36,303 nt of DNA. Origin: Actinomycetota bacterium (GTDB lineage Bacteria > Actinomycetota > AC-67). Of the stretch, positions 8,056 to 17,336 are shown piece by piece (positions within the stretch are counted from its first letter, which is position 1; each line of letters begins with the position of its first letter). The notes beneath the pieces are model-generated. The model saw only the letters and a list, made by a program, of their open reading frames with translations. It ran no database searches and was not told the origin of the DNA. Both the position numbers and the translations under genes were made by a program. The stretch lies in NCBI GenBank assembly GCA_005884515.1, contig VAWS01000007.1, positions 1 to 36,303 on the forward strand. Direction: 5' to 3'.

Positions 8056-9537
8056 TTACCACGGCCCGCGACGATGGATGAGCGCCGCGGGAGTTCTGAG
8101 CAGTAGCCATACGTCCAAGAGCAGCGACCGGTTCTGGATGTATGCGAGATCGAGCTTGATCATCTCGTCGTAGGTCAAGTCGTTGCAGCCCGCGATCTGC
8201 CAGTAGCCGGTGATGCCCGGCGGGACGCTGTGTCGTTTGTTTTCGATCGCGCCGAAGTCTTCCGGCTCGAGAGCGAGCGGCCGGGGTCCGACGAGGCTCA
8301 TCTCTCCCCGCACGACATTCCACAGCTGCGGTAGCTCGTCTATCGACCAACGGCGGATCAAGCGGCCGAGCCGCGTGGTACGAGGGTCGTCGTACACCTT
8401 GAAGAGAAGCCCGGTGCTGGCGTTCCGGTCGCGCAGATCGATGAGCAATCGCTCTGCCCCGACAACCATCGAGCGGAATTTGATGAGCTCGAATATCTTC
8501 CCGTCCCGCCCAACCCTGCGCTGGCGATAAAGGATCGGGCCCTTATCGAAGATCTTGATCGACAACGCGGTCAATGCAAGGAGAGGCGATGCGAGAAGAA
8601 GCAGGAAGGATGCCAAACAGAGATCGAATACGCGCTTTCCCGGAAGCGTCGCGCGATGCTGAGCGATGCGACCGAGCGAGATCAGGGGCAGACCACCGAC
8701 CTGGGTAACCAACCCGGGGTGTAGGAATACCTCCGAGAGTGGCAACAAGATGGAGAAGTTTGTGTCGAGCCCATCTGCGCTCTTGACGCAGCGAAGGATT
8801 TCCTCTCCGTCGCTTCCTTCAGGAGCGAGCACCACCTCGCGGATCCCTTGCGTGCGCACGATCCGTGCGAGCCGCATCCCTGTATTGGGCAGGCTCACGC
8901 CCCCCTCGGCGCGATCCTCAGTGAAGCCGAACGATGCGACGGGAGCAAGACCCGCTTCGGGATAGGACTTGAGCTTTTTGATCACGAGCGCCGCGGACGG
9001 GCCGTCGCCGACGACGAGGGTCCGTCGAAGACCGAGCCCTCGACGGCGAGAAAGGACGATCACGAGCCAGGTGACGCAACGCGCCCCGAAGAGCCCGGCC
9101 GTCACGGCCACAGACGTCTGAAGGAAATGCGTGACCGGATGATGCATCCACGCTTCGACCGCTACGCCGATCAGCGTTGCGATCGCGAGGGGCATTGCCA
9201 CCTGTCCGACGTACCAGGCGACGCCTTGAGTCTCCAACGATCCTCTGTCTGCGTACCGCCCGGCGATGTAGAGCGCGAAGATCAGACCCGCCGCAAACGG
9301 ACCCGCGAGCCGCAATCTAGCCCCGACGGCCACTCCGCATGCGATCGCCAGCACCAGGTCTGCTCCCACGACGAACGGTGAGCGAGACGCTCGGTGGAGG
9401 GCATCGAAGGCGCGGAGCCAGGAGGGAAACGGCCGGGTCGTTCGAGCGGGGGAGAGGATCGATGGGCCGGCGGCCGCGGGTGCTTGATCTGCGACCCAAG
9501 GTCCCGGTTGTGTAGCCTCGCTCAGGTCGAGTTCCAC
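8056..9537 (-). CDS. Exopolysaccharide biosynthesis polyprenyl glycosylphosphotransferase (initiating sugar-phosphate transferase)
   Basis: C-terminal bacterial sugar transferase signature: GKRVFDLCLASFLLLLASPLLALTALSIKIFDKGPILYRQRRVGRDGKIFELIKFRSM...RWSIDELPQLWNVVRGEMSLVGPRPL...PGITGYWQI; N-terminal membrane segments. Confidence 0.93.
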   Translation of the reverse strand: MELDLSEATQPGPWVADQAPAAAGPSILSPARTTRPFPSWLRAFDALHRASRSPFVVGADLVLAIACGVAVGARLRLAGPFAAGLIFALYIAGRYADRGSLETQGVAWYVGQVAMPLAIATLIGVAVEAWMHHPVTHFLQTSVAVTAGLFGARCVTWLVIVLSRRRGLGLRRTLVVGDGPSAALVIKKLKSYPEAGLAPVASFGFTEDRAEGGVSLPNTGMRLARIVRTQGIREVVLAPEGSDGEEILRCVKSADGLDTNFSILLPLSEVFLHPGLVTQVGGLPLISLGRIAQHRATLPGKRVFDLCLASFLLLLASPLLALTALSIKIFDKGPILYRQRRVGRDGKIFELIKFRSMVVGAERLLIDLRDRNASTGLLFKVYDDPRTTRLGRLIRRWSIDELPQLWNVVRGEMSLVGPRPLALEPEDFGAIENKRHSVPPGITGYWQIAGCNDLTYDEMIKLDLAYIQNRSLLLDVWLLLRTPAALIHRRGPW

Positions 9538-9996
9538 AGTGACGTCCTCTATGCCGGCTGCCGGGCGAGCGTCCGGGAAAACAGGAACGATCCCGCTCCA
9601 CGGGATGCTCTGGCTGGCCTCTTCTGCATCAATTGGGCTAATCCTCCCGAGAATACCTTTTTTGGGGAAAATCCAGGTCGTGGGCTTGCCCGATCCGATG
9701 GATCACGTACCGAGTTCCCGCCCCCCGCGATCTCTAGTGCTTTCTAACCATCAACGGGCGAGCGGCCGCTGAGGACGCGCCTGGCACAAGAAGTCCTCAG
9801 GCGAAGGAAGGCGCACCCGCTCTTGGCCCGCATGCCGGATCTGATCCGGGTCCATGCCCGTAGACCCTTCGAATTGCCACCAAGGGATCCCTTTGACCAG
9901 CCCAACCGGACTGCTACCCTTCCGACGTGTCCCGCTGGGGCGCGGGACCGTCATCGTCCTCCTCCGCTCCAGACCTGACCTATCGAAGGAGGGAGC

Positions 9997-11094
9997 TTGG
10001 CGATCGCCGGTGGCGCATCGACCTGGGTTGTCATTGCCGCAGCAAGCCTCGCCGCTGTCGTGGTCGGTGCTGAGCTGATGGTCAGGGCAGCGGCGCCGAG
10101 GGTCAGCGATCTGCTCGAATGGCGCGACTGGGAATGTCAGCACAAAGTTGCGGCGATCGATGCCTTGGCGGAGCGAGGGGGAGCGTCTGTGGTCATGATC
10201 GGCCCCTCAATTACGAACGCGGCCTTCGACGCGCATCAGTTCACCGAGACGAACAGACTGGCGCGGCCGGCGTTCAATGCTTCTCTGAACGCGACCACTG
10301 TGCGCACCCTTGAGCTTTGGACGCGAGACGTGGTCCTTCCGAGGCTTCGACCTGATCTCTTGATCTTGGGAATCAACTCGAGCGAGCTGAGCGATCACAG
10401 CCTTCTCGCGGAGCGTGTTTACCGGCAGTTCGTAGAGTCGAGAGCGTGGCGAGCCTTGCACCCGCGAGCGTCGCGCGGCCGTCGAATGCTTCTGTGGGCC
10501 GAGGAGCGTTCGTTCCTCGTTCGCTACCGGCACTTCCTCCGCGAACCCGGTGACTGGGGGATGCGAGCGCCGATGCACGTCCGCATCGGACGATCGATGC
10601 GGCACCCAAAGCGTCTTTTCGGGAAGAGTCGCGGGCGTCGGGCCGCGGTCACTCCACTGGGTATGCTGCACGCCCTTTGGGTCTTCCGAGACGTGCCGTA
10701 CCAACTCAGGGAACGAGTGCTGGCCATCTGGAAGACGGCCATTGTTCCCTACGAGGTTGGGGGCCAGGAGCTCGCCGCGCTCGGGCGCCTCGCGGACGCG
10801 ACCCGCGATGCCGGCGTCTCGTTCGCCATAGTAGTGATGCCGGTTACCGATGACTACATCAACATCCACCCACATGGTCGACAAGACTACGATCGCTTCA
10901 GGCATGTGCTGGACACGTTCGTGCGGGAACGCGCCATCCCGCTCATCGATCTGATGGCCGAGATCCCCTCTCACGAGGGGTACGCGGACCCCGTTCACCG
11001 TAACGACGAGGGGCGACGTTCTTTCACCGAGATCCTTTCGGGTTGCGCCGCGGGCCTTATCCAACCGGACGCCCGTTCGAGGAGCGACGCATGA
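9997..11094 (+). CDS. SGNH/GDSL-hydrolase-like membrane-anchored protein
   Basis: TTG start after a GGAGG RBS; N-terminal hydrophobic segment; putative SGNH blocks VVMIGPSIT (Ser), LLILGINSSEL (Asn) and YADPVHRND (DxxH). Confidence 0.6.
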   Translation: MAIAGGASTWVVIAAASLAAVVVGAELMVRAAAPRVSDLLEWRDWECQHKVAAIDALAERGGASVVMIGPSITNAAFDAHQFTETNRLARPAFNASLNATTVRTLELWTRDVVLPRLRPDLLILGINSSELSDHSLLAERVYRQFVESRAWRALHPRASRGRRMLLWAEERSFLVRYRHFLREPGDWGMRAPMHVRIGRSMRHPKRLFGKSRGRRAAVTPLGMLHALWVFRDVPYQLRERVLAIWKTAIVPYEVGGQELAALGRLADATRDAGVSFAIVVMPVTDDYINIHPHGRQDYDRFRHVLDTFVRERAIPLIDLMAEIPSHEGYADPVHRNDEGRRSFTEILSGCAAGLIQPDARSRSDA

Positions 11095-11813
11095 AGGATC
11101 GTCCGCAAGAATCGATGCGGACCTACTGGGACGACGCGGCGCGCAAGAACGCCGCATGGTACGTCGACACGACGCTCGACTTCGATACTCCAGACATGGG
11201 TCGTTTCTTCGAAACCGGTCGCTCCATCGTGGCCGAGGCGCTTTCGGATCCTTCAGTCGTTGCGTCGGGTCGCGAGCTTGCCATCGAGATCGGCTCAGGA
11301 CTGGGTCGTGTCTGCCTCGCTCTTGCCGATCGCTTCGACCGAGTGATCGGTATCGATATCTCGCCCGAGATGGTACGGCGCGCGCGCGAGCTCGTGACGG
11401 ACGAACGCGTCTCGTTCGAGATCGGGAACGGGTCTAGTCTTGCGCCGGTCCCTGATAGGGGAGCGGACCTCGTCCTGTCGTTCACCGTGTTCCAACACAT
11501 CCCCGATCCCCGGGTGATCGACGGATATCTCAGAGAAGCCGCGCGGGTTCTGAAGAAGGGAGGCCTGTTCGTCTTCCAATGGAACAATACGCCAGGCGCG
11601 CGCGGGTGGGCGGCGCGCAGACGTTTGCTCGGTTTCCTTCAGCGCACGGGCCTGCGCCCGGAGCGTTTCGGGCGGAACGCACCGGAATTCCTAGGAAGCC
11701 GTGTTCCGCTGGGACGGATCCGGGCCGGTCTTGAGGCAGGGAACCTTGAACTGGTGAGAACGCAGGGCCTCGGGACGCTTTTCGCGTGGGCATGGGCGGT
11801 CAAGCGAGCATGA
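11091..11813 (+). CDS. Class I SAM-dependent methyltransferase
   Basis: AIEIGSGLGRVCLALADRFDRVIGIDISPEMVRRARE...LVLSFTVFQHIPDP...AARVLKKGGLFVFQW. ATGA overlap with the upstream gene. Confidence 0.87.
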   Translation: MKDRPQESMRTYWDDAARKNAAWYVDTTLDFDTPDMGRFFETGRSIVAEALSDPSVVASGRELAIEIGSGLGRVCLALADRFDRVIGIDISPEMVRRARELVTDERVSFEIGNGSSLAPVPDRGADLVLSFTVFQHIPDPRVIDGYLREAARVLKKGGLFVFQWNNTPGARGWAARRRLLGFLQRTGLRPERFGRNAPEFLGSRVPLGRIRAGLEAGNLELVRTQGLGTLFAWAWAVKRA

Positions 11814-12916
11814 ATCTCCGGGAGCAGGTGAAGTGGTTAAAGCCCGCCGTTCGCGCGGGGATCCCGGCGGCTTTCATCGCATGGTTGGCTTGGCCGCGCG
11901 TTCCGCGGGGACAACGTGAGGCAGCGGCCGCTCTGCTGGTCAGCTACTGGACGTTCATATACGCGCGCTATCGCATCGGCGGTCAGATGAGAACGAGGGA
12001 GGAGCGAGAGCTACTCCGCAACGTTTCGTGGGACGCGTTCTGGCGTCACTACAACGAATGCGATCCGACCGTGGAAGAAGAATTCGATCTGTGGGGTCCG
12101 TATCACCAGCAGCGTCACGAAATGAGATACGACCTCGTGGCAGCGGAAGTGCGTCGTCATCTTCCAAGCACGGGGCGGGTGTTGGACCTCGGCTGCGGCG
12201 GCGCGCTCGTCGCCGACCGTATCCGCGACGCAGACGCCACCTACATCGGTTTCGATTTCGGCGGCCCGCACATCGAGTACGCGTCGAAGAAATACAAAGA
12301 CATAACCGATCGGCGGCTCGAGACGATCTTCCTCCGAGGCGATGGACAAAAGCTCCCACTCGCCGATTCGTCCGTCGACGTCGTCGCGTTCTCGGAAGTT
12401 ATCGAGCATCTGCTCCAGCCGGAGCTGGCGGTATGGGAGATCGCGAGAGTCCTCAAGCCGAACGGCGTCCTCATAATGACCACCAACAACGCGTCCGAGG
12501 TCCCAACGCGATCGCCGTTGTCGCACCTGTTCGCTTGGATCGAGAAAGGGTTGGGGGCAGACCATCCCCGTTTGATCTCGTGGCGCCCCTGGGTGTGGCC
12601 GCAACCGGTCGATCCCGCGCTCGTGCCGGAAGGATCGCCTGAGGTCCACCTTCCGCATACGCACCACATCCAAGCGGAGACTCGGCGGATGTTCGCGGGG
12701 GCCGGCCTCGAGACGTTCCAGTGGTCCACGTTCGAATTTCCTCCGCCGCAGTCCGTCACCGCGCAGCTGCTCGACAAGCGAGGCCCTACCGGCAGACGCG
12801 TGGTCGACCTGATCGAATGGGTCGCCCAACGAACCCCGGGTATCCGCCGCCTTGGCGCGCACTTGTTCATGGTCGCTCGGAAGACCCGGGAGCCCGTGAG
12901 CCCGACAACACCTTGA
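11810..12916 (+). CDS. Class I SAM-dependent methyltransferase with N-terminal membrane-like segment
   Basis: VLDLGCGGALVADRIRDADATYIGFDFGGPHIEYASKKY...VVAFSEVIEHLLQPELAVWEIARVLKPNGVLIMTTNN. ATG at 11810 overlaps the preceding stop. Confidence 0.87.
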   Translation: MNLREQVKWLKPAVRAGIPAAFIAWLAWPRVPRGQREAAAALLVSYWTFIYARYRIGGQMRTREERELLRNVSWDAFWRHYNECDPTVEEEFDLWGPYHQQRHEMRYDLVAAEVRRHLPSTGRVLDLGCGGALVADRIRDADATYIGFDFGGPHIEYASKKYKDITDRRLETIFLRGDGQKLPLADSSVDVVAFSEVIEHLLQPELAVWEIARVLKPNGVLIMTTNNASEVPTRSPLSHLFAWIEKGLGADHPRLISWRPWVWPQPVDPALVPEGSPEVHLPHTHHIQAETRRMFAGAGLETFQWSTFEFPPPQSVTAQLLDKRGPTGRRVVDLIEWVAQRTPGIRRLGAHLFMVARKTREPVSPTTP

Positions 12917-12932
12917 GCCGCGCTCTCCCCGT

Positions 12933-13895
12933 GTGTCGGTCGTCGTCCCCGTGCGAGACAGGCGCGATCTGCTTCGCGAACTCCTCGATGCGCTCGTGCA
13001 ACAGACGTACAGCGACTTCGAAGTGGTCATCGTCGACGACGGGTCGACCGATGGATCCGGCGACGAAGCGAGAGCGGCCGAAGCGCGCGGACTACGGGTA
13101 CGCGTCGAGCGAACTCGCGGAGTTGGGGCAGTCGAGGCTCGCAGGATAGGCGTGGCCTCGAGTAGCGGTTCCGTCCTTGCGTTCACGGACAGCGACTGCG
13201 CCCCCGACCCCGTGTGGCTGGCGGAAGGGGTCGCTGCCCTCGACGCAGGTGCCGACCTGGTCGTGGGGCCGACGATGCCTGCCGGTCCCGTTCGGGCTCT
13301 CGAGCGCTCGGTCGAAGCGAGATCGGACGATGGACTTTGCGCGACGTGCAACGTCTTCTACCGCCGAGCGGCCTACGAGCAGGCAGGTGGGTTCTCCGAA
13401 GCCGGCCGAACGCTTGGATTCCGATGGAGCAGCCGCGCGAAACAGCTTGGCTTCGGCGAAGACACGATCCTGGCTTGGCGCATCCGGCGATCGGGACGTT
13501 TCTCCTTCGTGCCGTCTGCCGTCGTCCGGCACGCCGTGCTTCGCCCGAAGATCCGCGAGATCTTATGGCGAACGTGGGTTGCCGGGGCGTTCCCGGCGCT
13601 GATCAAGAGCGTTCCCGAGCTGCGGCGTACTCTCGTCATCGGGGGGATCTGGTTGGGCTCGCCGCGACGCGCTCCCGTTTATGCGTTGATCGTCGGAGCC
13701 GCACTGCCCTGGCGCCTGTGGCTGGCGCCGCTGGCCGCCGTGTGGTGGGTTTTCGAGCGCGCGCGGGCGGTTCGGCGGACTCCGGGATCTCGGCTCCGAC
13801 GGCTCATCGCCGTCCCCGTCGAGATGACGACCGATGTGCTGACGGCTGCCGCTCTGATTGGGGGAAGCATCCGATCCCGAACGATCCTGTTATAG
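12933..13895 (+). CDS. Glycosyltransferase family 2 with C-terminal membrane segments
   Basis: MSVVVPVRDRRDLLRELLDALVQQTYSDFEVVIVDDGSTDGSGDEA...AFTDSDCAPDPVWL; C-terminus GGSIRSRTILL. Confidence 0.88.
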   Translation: MSVVVPVRDRRDLLRELLDALVQQTYSDFEVVIVDDGSTDGSGDEARAAEARGLRVRVERTRGVGAVEARRIGVASSSGSVLAFTDSDCAPDPVWLAEGVAALDAGADLVVGPTMPAGPVRALERSVEARSDDGLCATCNVFYRRAAYEQAGGFSEAGRTLGFRWSSRAKQLGFGEDTILAWRIRRSGRFSFVPSAVVRHAVLRPKIREILWRTWVAGAFPALIKSVPELRRTLVIGGIWLGSPRRAPVYALIVGAALPWRLWLAPLAAVWWVFERARAVRRTPGSRLRRLIAVPVEMTTDVLTAAALIGGSIRSRTILL

Positions 13896-13910
13896 GCGGT
13901 CGAGCGGCCC

Positions 13911-14900
13911 CTAGAGCATCGGGGTGCGCTGGCGAACGGCCCCAACGGCGATCGATCCCATGACCAACACGTCGAATACGACTTCCGCGGCTCGACCCAA
14001 GAACTCGTCCTTCTTGAGTCTCCACGGCAGATAGTGGGCCAGGAACGGAACCGTCAGGACGAACCCCGGCGGCCACACAACACCGACCGCCGTACCGGCT
14101 CCGGCCAAAAGGATGGCCGCGTGACGGGGCCACAGGAAGAATCGGAACCAGAGCGACTCTCGCATCTCGGGGAACCGGCGTACGAGCAACGGCCAGTTCC
14201 TGTGGAGAAGCGCCCAGCGCAGGTACCACCGGATCCCGCGCGTCCTTATTTCGTGGTGCATGAGCGCGTCGGCAGCAAACCGATCGCCTGCACCGAGTCG
14301 CCGCGCGGCCCACGCCGCGCCCGAATCGTCGCCGAAGAAATAGCTTCTGCCTCCCGATATCAACGATACGGCGAGCGTTTCGTCGAAGCCGCCGACTTCC
14401 TCGAGGACTGCGCGCCGATAGAAGATGTTGCACCCCTCGTATCGGTTGGTCAGCCCTCGGATGCTTTGGGTCACCGTCTTGTACCCGAGGGTGCTGTAGG
14501 GATCGAGCGGGCTCGACGGGTCCGGTATCGTTCGCCCCTGGACTATCCCCACGTCCAGTTCGTTGAAGAAGGCGATCCCCGCCTCGAGCCAACGCGGCGT
14601 CGGCAAGCAGTCGTCATCGAAGAACGCCAGTAATGAGGCTTGCGTCGAACGCCATCCGATGTTCCGTGCGACCGCCGGACCGCTGTTTCGGTCGGTGCGC
14701 ACCACGCGAAGATTCAAGGGGGAGCGCGATGCGAGCTCTGCGAGCACGTCGGCCGTTCGATCGGCGGAACAATCGTCGCTGATGATCACCTCGAACTCGC
14801 TGTATGGCAGCGTTTGCGTTTCGAGGGCCGCGATCAGATGCGGAAGGCGGTCGGCACGTTGATACGTGGGAACGATGACGGCGACGCGAGGAGCAGCCAC
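13911..14900 (-). CDS. Glycosyltransferase family 2 with C-terminal membrane segments
   Basis: VAVIVPTYQRADRLPHLIAALETQTLPYSEFEVIISDDCSADRT...FFDDDCLPTPRWLEAGIAF...CNIFYRRAVLEEVGGFDE; C-terminus VGAVRQRTPML. Confidence 0.9.
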   Translation of the reverse strand: MAAPRVAVIVPTYQRADRLPHLIAALETQTLPYSEFEVIISDDCSADRTADVLAELASRSPLNLRVVRTDRNSGPAVARNIGWRSTQASLLAFFDDDCLPTPRWLEAGIAFFNELDVGIVQGRTIPDPSSPLDPYSTLGYKTVTQSIRGLTNRYEGCNIFYRRAVLEEVGGFDETLAVSLISGGRSYFFGDDSGAAWAARRLGAGDRFAADALMHHEIRTRGIRWYLRWALLHRNWPLLVRRFPEMRESLWFRFFLWPRHAAILLAGAGTAVGVVWPPGFVLTVPFLAHYLPWRLKKDEFLGRAAEVVFDVLVMGSIAVGAVRQRTPML

Positions 14901-14906
14901 GATAGA

Positions 14907-16049
14907 TCAGGATTGTATAGGGCCCGTCCTGCCCCGATAGATCTCTTCGATGCGCGGGACCACTGAGGTGCGCCAGTCGTGAGGACTGGCGGTCGCGCGG
15001 CAGGCTTCAACGATGTCGGGACGCATCGACATCTCGATCGCACGGTCGCAGGCGTCAGCGAGAGCTTCGGGTGTCGGTTCGCACGCAACACCTACGTCGG
15101 GTCCGAACAACTCGGCGGGTGCGGTGTGTGACAGTGTGACGACCGGAGTCCCGCAGGCGAGTGACTCAAGCACGACGAGGCCAAAGGCTTCCAACTGCGA
15201 CGGCAGAACGGTCACCCACGCCCGGCCGTACAGGTCTGTCAAGCTTTGCAACGAGCCCGCGCCGAGCTGAACGACCGCGTCTCTCGTGGCGCGCGGTGCG
15301 GACGACAGCACGTCGGCCGGATCTCCGGGGCCGGCCAGCCAAAGTTCCAACTGCGGCCGGCGTTCGCGAAGCAGCGCGACGGCCTTGAAAAGCAGGGCAG
15401 CATTCTTGCGCGCTTCGGACACATCCGAGGCGAATAAGAGGGCAGGTGTTGGGTGTCTCCGTTCGGCGGGGTGAAAGGTTCGGATATCTACGCCTCCACC
15501 GAGGACGACAGGTTCGCGGCCGAATCCGCGTCGAAGCTCATCGCCTGCCGTGTGTGACAGACAGATGTAGTCGTCGATCCGTCGCACGACGAACTCGTGA
15601 AGCCTCCAGTCGCTACGGCTTCCCCGATAGGGACGATCGGGGATCCCGAGATCCGTGTACACGGAACGGACCCGTCGGACCGACGAGAGGAGTGCAGCAG
15701 CCGCTGCATCGGCCGTCCCGAGCGCGTGCCATATGTCGAACCGATGCGATCCAAGCCGGAGCAGGGCTTGCGCAGCGAAGGCGATCTCGTGCCCCTGACC
15801 CGGAAACCACCGGTGCAGTGCTGATCGGCGTGGGAGATAACGGACCTCGGCTCCGGCGATCCGCGCCCGCCCGGGCTGGGAGCCGGTAGCCAGGATCGAA
15901 ACGTGGTGGCCTGCCTCTACAAGTGCGCCGGCAAGCTCGTGGAGATACCGCTCACCGCCCCTGCGGACCTCGGGCCACGCGAAGACGTGCGTGAGCGCTA
16001 CGCGGAGCCCGGTTGAGCGCTCGTCGATGGATCTCAGGTTGGTGCCCAC
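14907..16049 (-). CDS. Glycosyltransferase family 4 (GT-B)
   Basis: LRVALTHVFAWPEVRRGGERYLHELAGALVEAGHHVSILATG...LLFASDVSEARKNAALLFKAVALL...PSQLEAFGLVVLESLACGTPVV. Confidence 0.9.
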   Translation of the reverse strand: MGTNLRSIDERSTGLRVALTHVFAWPEVRRGGERYLHELAGALVEAGHHVSILATGSQPGRARIAGAEVRYLPRRSALHRWFPGQGHEIAFAAQALLRLGSHRFDIWHALGTADAAAAALLSSVRRVRSVYTDLGIPDRPYRGSRSDWRLHEFVVRRIDDYICLSHTAGDELRRGFGREPVVLGGGVDIRTFHPAERRHPTPALLFASDVSEARKNAALLFKAVALLRERRPQLELWLAGPGDPADVLSSAPRATRDAVVQLGAGSLQSLTDLYGRAWVTVLPSQLEAFGLVVLESLACGTPVVTLSHTAPAELFGPDVGVACEPTPEALADACDRAIEMSMRPDIVEACRATASPHDWRTSVVPRIEEIYRGRTGPIQS

Positions 16050-16348
16050 GTCGACCCGGCCTTGGCGGTGGACGCCATCCAGTCCGTGATGGCTCGCTCC
16101 AGCAGGAGAGACAGCGTTTTCGCAACCACAAGGCCCTGCGAGTTCCCCAGCACGACGATCCGGAGAGGAGGTGCGAGCGGGGAGGATCCGTGTTCAGTGA
16201 AAGTCGTATCCAACGCAGCGTGAGTCTAACATGTCGTTCGAAACGTCCTGGGCGAATGTCGAGCCTCGCCACGTACATGACCCTCAACCGTGTTGATTGC
16301 GACTCGCCCATGCGTACGGCATGCTGACAGGCCCCACCGCGGGCAACG

Positions 16349-17336
16349 GAGAGGTCCGCTTGGCTCGAGTATCTGTGGTGATTCCGACGTACGAAAGGGC
16401 CGCTCGATTGCCCGGACTTGTCGCCGCTCTCGAAGCGCAGTCGTTACCTCGAGGGGACTTCGAGGTGATCGTTGCCGACGACGGTTCACGCGATGAAACC
16501 CAGGCCGTGCTCGCCGATCTGGTGGCACGCACACGGTTGGATCTGCGGGTTGTGCGCAACCCCAGCAATCGCGGGCCCGGGAGAGCTCGGAACCTGGCCT
16601 GGCGGTCGAGCGCCGCTCCGGTCATCGCGTTCACGGACGATGACTGCTTGCCCGACCCCGGATGGTTGGAGGCAGGTCTTGCTCGACTCGAGAACACATC
16701 GGTCGGCATCGTCCAGGGACGTACCCTTCCCGATCCGTCCGCGGCTCTCGGACACTGGGCGGTCACGCAACGCTTGGAGAAATTCAGCGATCGTTACGAG
16801 ACGTGCAACATCTTCTACCAGCGCGCGGTGCTCGAGGAAGTGGGCGGGTTCGATGAGGAGATCATCTTCTTCGGAGAAGATGCCGTGCCCGGGTGGAAAG
16901 CCCGCCGGCTTGGGATCACCGCTGAGTTCGCTCCCGACGCGCTCGTCTTTCACGCAGTGACGCACCCGGGCGCACGCTATTTCTTGCGCTGGGCGATGCA
17001 ACACGGCAACTGGGCAACATTGGTTCGCCGCTTCCCCGAGATGCGTCGCGAGGTTCTGTGGGGCGGTGTATTCGTAAAGCGAAGCCACGTCGGCCTTATA
17101 AGCGCGTTGGTTGGCTTGGGAGTTGGTATCGTGTGGCGCCCGGCGCTGCTGCTTTGCATCCCGTACGTGTGGCATCGGCGCCCCCGCGCCTTCTCGCGCG
17201 ACGCAGTCCTCGACCAGCTTCTCGCTGGTTGGTTCGATGTTGCAGTACTGGTCGGGTTGGCGGCCGGAAGCGTTCGTGAGCGCACGCTCGTTCTCTGAGA
17301 GGTCCGCTTGGCTCGAGTATCTGTGGTGATTCCGAC
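16349..17336 (+). repeat. 40-nt direct repeat marking the start of a tandem GT2 gene duplication (copies at 16349..16388 and 17297..17336, spacing 948 nt)
   Basis: gagaggtccgcttggctcgagtatctgtggtgattccgac is identical at both positions. Confidence 0.88.
16360..17298 (+). CDS. Glycosyltransferase family 2 (tandem paralogue A)
   Basis: LARVSVVIPTYERAARLPGLVAALEAQSLPRGDFEVIVADDGSRDETQ...FTDDDCLPDPGWLEAG...CNIFYQRAVLEEVGGFDEEIIFFGED. TTG start chosen because the same TTG plus leader recurs in copy B after an in-frame stop region. Confidence 0.88.
   Translation: MARVSVVIPTYERAARLPGLVAALEAQSLPRGDFEVIVADDGSRDETQAVLADLVARTRLDLRVVRNPSNRGPGRARNLAWRSSAAPVIAFTDDDCLPDPGWLEAGLARLENTSVGIVQGRTLPDPSAALGHWAVTQRLEKFSDRYETCNIFYQRAVLEEVGGFDEEIIFFGEDAVPGWKARRLGITAEFAPDALVFHAVTHPGARYFLRWAMQHGNWATLVRRFPEMRREVLWGGVFVKRSHVGLISALVGLGVGIVWRPALLLCIPYVWHRRPRAFSRDAVLDQLLAGWFDVAVLVGLAAGSVRERTLVL

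Noticed and set aside
12011-13351. 446-aa minus-strand ORF
   Set aside because: Antisense to a methyltransferase and a GT2 that carry unmistakable motifs.
4905-13770. Many runs of alternating CG (gcgcgcgcgc), considered as a repeat or Z-DNA signal
   Set aside because: They fall inside reading frames as Ala-Arg-Ala/Glu-Arg-Ala codon strings and are expected at this GC content.
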